From: Haemophilus influenzae | Lineage (GTDB): Bacteria > Pseudomonadota > Gammaproteobacteria > Enterobacterales > Pasteurellaceae | DNA: 64,000 bases | Direction: 5' to 3' | NCBI RefSeq assembly: GCF_900475755.1 | Contig: NZ_LS483411.1 | Span: 1,550,001-1,614,000 of the forward strand | Shown: positions 62,354-64,000 of the stretch, in pieces | Numbering within the stretch: position 1 is the first letter of the stretch | Layout: the number at the start of each line of letters is the position of its first letter | Translations under genes and position numbers: made by a program | The notes under the pieces: model-generated | The model's database searches: none | Seen by the model: only the letters and a program-made list of their open reading frames with translations | Told to the model about the DNA's origin: nothing

Positions 62354-62677
62354 TTAAATATGTTGGTTAATGAAGTTAGCCAATTGAGTTTTTGGTAATG
62401 CACCAACTTGAGTTGCAACAACTTGACCATTTTTAATCAATAATAATGTTGGGATACTACGAACACCAAATTGTGCTGGGGTTGCTTGGTTGTCATCCAC
62501 ATTCATTTTCACGATTTTAACTTTACCTGCAAATTCAGGCGCAAGTTCATCTAACACTGGAGCAATCATTTTGCAAGGACCACACCAAGGTGCCCAAAAG
62601 TCTAATAAAACGGGGATATTTGAATTAACTACAACACTTTCAAAATCTGCGTCATTAATGTGTAATACTTCGCTCAT
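62354..62677 (-). CDS. trxA: Thioredoxin 1
   Basis: Cytosolic thioredoxin, 107 residues, active site [14 protein letters not shown] (Cys-Gly-Pro-Cys), cis-proline [11 protein letters not shown]. Reduced by thioredoxin reductase; serves ribonucleotide reductase, PAPS reductase and DsbD. ATG 62677 follows AAGGAAAA. Its start lies 119 bases from the ldhA stop on the same strand. Confidence 0.97.
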   Translation of the reverse strand: MSEVLHINDADFESVVVNSNIPVLLDFWAPWCGPCKMIAPVLDELAPEFAGKVKIVKMNVDDNQATPAQFGVRSIPTLLLIKNGQVVATQVGALPKTQLANFINQHI

Positions 62678-62796
62678 TTTGTTTTCCTTATTTTGTGAAT
62701 GGAATCCCTATATAAGGGCTTTTTTTAAACTTACAAGTGCGGTGCAGAATAACACCGTTTAAAAAAATGTAAACTAATCGTTTTAATTGCCAAAAG

Positions 62797-63792
62797 CTAA
62801 GACGGCAAAACAATATTTTCACACACTTTGCCCAATTTCAATTTATAAACATTTGATAAAATCACATCCGCAATATTCGTTAGTGCCTCTTCGGTTAAAA
62901 ACGCTTGGTGACCTGTTAGCAACACATTATGGCAAGAAGATAAACGGCGGAAAATATCATCTTGAATCACTTCGTTAGACTTATCTTCAAAGAACAAATC
63001 TCGTTCATTCTCATAAACGTCCATACCTAACGCCCCGATTTTACGCTGTTTTAACGCATCAATTGCAGCTTGAGTATCAATCAAAGAGCCACGACTAGTA
63101 TTAACTATCATCACGCCATCTTTCATTTTTGCAAAAGCCTCGCGATTTAATAAATGATAGTTTTCTGGCGTTGCTGGGCAATGGAGCGTAATCACATGAG
63201 ATTTAGCATAAAGCTCATCCAATTCAACATATTGTCCACCAAAGTCTTCCACCACTGGATTTTTGAAAGGATCGTACGCCAAGATATTCATGCCAAAACC
63301 TTTCAAAATGCCCATCACTGCGATCCCGATTTTTCCTGTCCCGATCACGCCGACCGTGCGTCCGTGCATATTGAAACCAATTAACCCCTCAAGAGAGAAA
63401 TTCGCTTCTCGGGTACGCTGATAAGCACGATGAATTCGACGGTTCAGTGTCATCATCAAACCGATGGTATGCTCTGCCACTGCTTCAGGCGAATAAGCGG
63501 GAACGCGTACAACTTGAATGCCCAATTCTTGAGCGGCTTTTAAATCAACATTATTGAAACCCGCACAGCGCAAAGCCACGATTTTCACACCAAGTGCGGC
63601 TAATTTTTCTAATACTTTTCTACTACCATTATCATTCACGAAAATGCATACTACTTCGCAATGCTCTGCCAAACGTGCAGTACTCTCGTTCAACATAAAA
63701 TCAAAAAATTCTAAATCGAAATTATATTTCGCGTTAATGAGCTCAATATATTTTCTGTCATAGCTTTTAGTGCTATAGATTGCAATTTTCAT
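62797..63792 (-). CDS. ldhA: D-lactate dehydrogenase, fermentative
   Basis: NADH-dependent pyruvate to D-lactate, 331 residues. ATG 63792 (MKIAIYSTKSYDRKY) has GGAG upstream; the TTG at 63804 overlaps that element and the metB stop, so it is rejected. It has VAEHTIGLMMTLNRR, Rossmann VGVIGTGKIGIAVMGIL, VNTSRGSLIDT (catalytic Arg), and GHQAFLTEEAL (catalytic His). Directly downstream of metB. Confidence 0.95.
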   Translation of the reverse strand: MKIAIYSTKSYDRKYIELINAKYNFDLEFFDFMLNESTARLAEHCEVVCIFVNDNGSRKVLEKLAALGVKIVALRCAGFNNVDLKAAQELGIQVVRVPAYSPEAVAEHTIGLMMTLNRRIHRAYQRTREANFSLEGLIGFNMHGRTVGVIGTGKIGIAVMGILKGFGMNILAYDPFKNPVVEDFGGQYVELDELYAKSHVITLHCPATPENYHLLNREAFAKMKDGVMIVNTSRGSLIDTQAAIDALKQRKIGALGMDVYENERDLFFEDKSNEVIQDDIFRRLSSCHNVLLTGHQAFLTEEALTNIADVILSNVYKLKLGKVCENIVLPS

Positions 63793-63804
63793 GGTTTGCT
63801 CCAA

Positions 63805-64000
63805 TTATTTTAAGTTTGCAAAAGCCTGTAATAAATCCGCTTTAATATCTTCTACATCTTCAATACCGACTGAAAAACGCAGCAAGGTATTAGTAATCCC
63901 ACGAGCTACACGCTCGGATTCTGGAATATCCATATGGGTTTGAGTGGCAGGATAAGTAATAAAACTTTCTGTGCCGCCTAGACTTTCTGCAAAAGTAATC
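63805..64000 (-). CDS. metB: Cystathionine gamma-synthase, C-terminal end
   Basis: The last 64 codons of a gene that enters from beyond the window; the stop is at 63805-63807. The segment [20 protein letters not shown] and [19 protein letters not shown] is the conserved C-terminus of Cys/Met-metabolism PLP enzymes, including the substrate Arg in LLRFSVG. Similarity to MetB (LAESLGGVES in E. coli) makes cystathionine gamma-synthase the best call; MetC is less likely. Confidence 0.85.
   Translation of the reverse strand, partial: ITFAESLGGTESFITYPATQTHMDIPESERVARGITNTLLRFSVGIEDVEDIKADLLQAFANLK

Overview
The window is a contiguous piece of a Pasteurellaceae chromosome. Gene content, low G+C, and about 60 exact copies of the 9-base DNA uptake signal AAGTGCGGT/ACCGCACTT (counted by eye) point to Haemophilus influenzae or a very close relative. 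Almost everything is conserved chromosomal core. I found no prophage, insertion sequence, CRISPR array, rRNA or tRNA gene, and no large undescribed defence or mobile system. The novelty is small in scale: RNA elements, leader regions, recoding sites, decayed genes and a composite palindromic repeat.

Region 1 (1-13.3 kb): end of a TonB-dependent haem-utilisation-type receptor; a recJ / DsbA-like / mtnN operon; dsbC; prfB with its programmed +1 frameshift; lysS; mdh and argR divergent over a CRP-like site; a YfcH-type epimerase; and cvpA-purF behind a near-consensus PurR operator. Region 2 (13.3-28.2 kb): yfbV, ackA-pta, smrB, prmB, cysB, rluB-yciO, sucCD, rlmM-gcvA, the GcvB small RNA divergent from gcvA, ilvE preceded by a compound palindromic repeat, a 47-residue lipoprotein, and queC behind a preQ1-I riboswitch.

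Region 3 (28.2-35.7 kb): a small-RNA candidate with a strong promoter and a C-rich loop, a Nif3/YbgI protein, ffh, a possible leader peptide plus hairpins before corB, the YjjP/YjjB exporter pair, a YdcH-like protein, a decayed small membrane-protein gene, and serS. Region 4 (35.7-56.8 kb): selD read through an in-frame UGA as selenocysteine with a clear SECIS hairpin, lpxM, a TSUP permease, mepA, a second copy of the palindromic repeat, aroC, mscK, menE, seqA/ybfF, fldA-fur, gdhA, tatABC, nmlR/adhC/fghA, an alanine/sodium symporter and nagK. Region 5 (56.8-64 kb): tesB with a ferritin-like gene, cysS, ppiB, tatD, a methionine-synthase fragment, trxA, ldhA and the end of metB.

Links between regions: the GcvB RNA at 25.7 kb has an 11-nucleotide perfect complement in the gdhA leader at 49.47 kb, which ties amino-acid-responsive RNA control to glutamate synthesis. 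Uptake signals are used as inverted-pair terminators in several places and encode Thr-Ala-Leu inside the hydrophobic core of three signal peptides. From memory of H. influenzae Rd KW20, the window joins four blocks that are not adjacent there, with junctions near 28.3, 35.7 and 56.9 kb.
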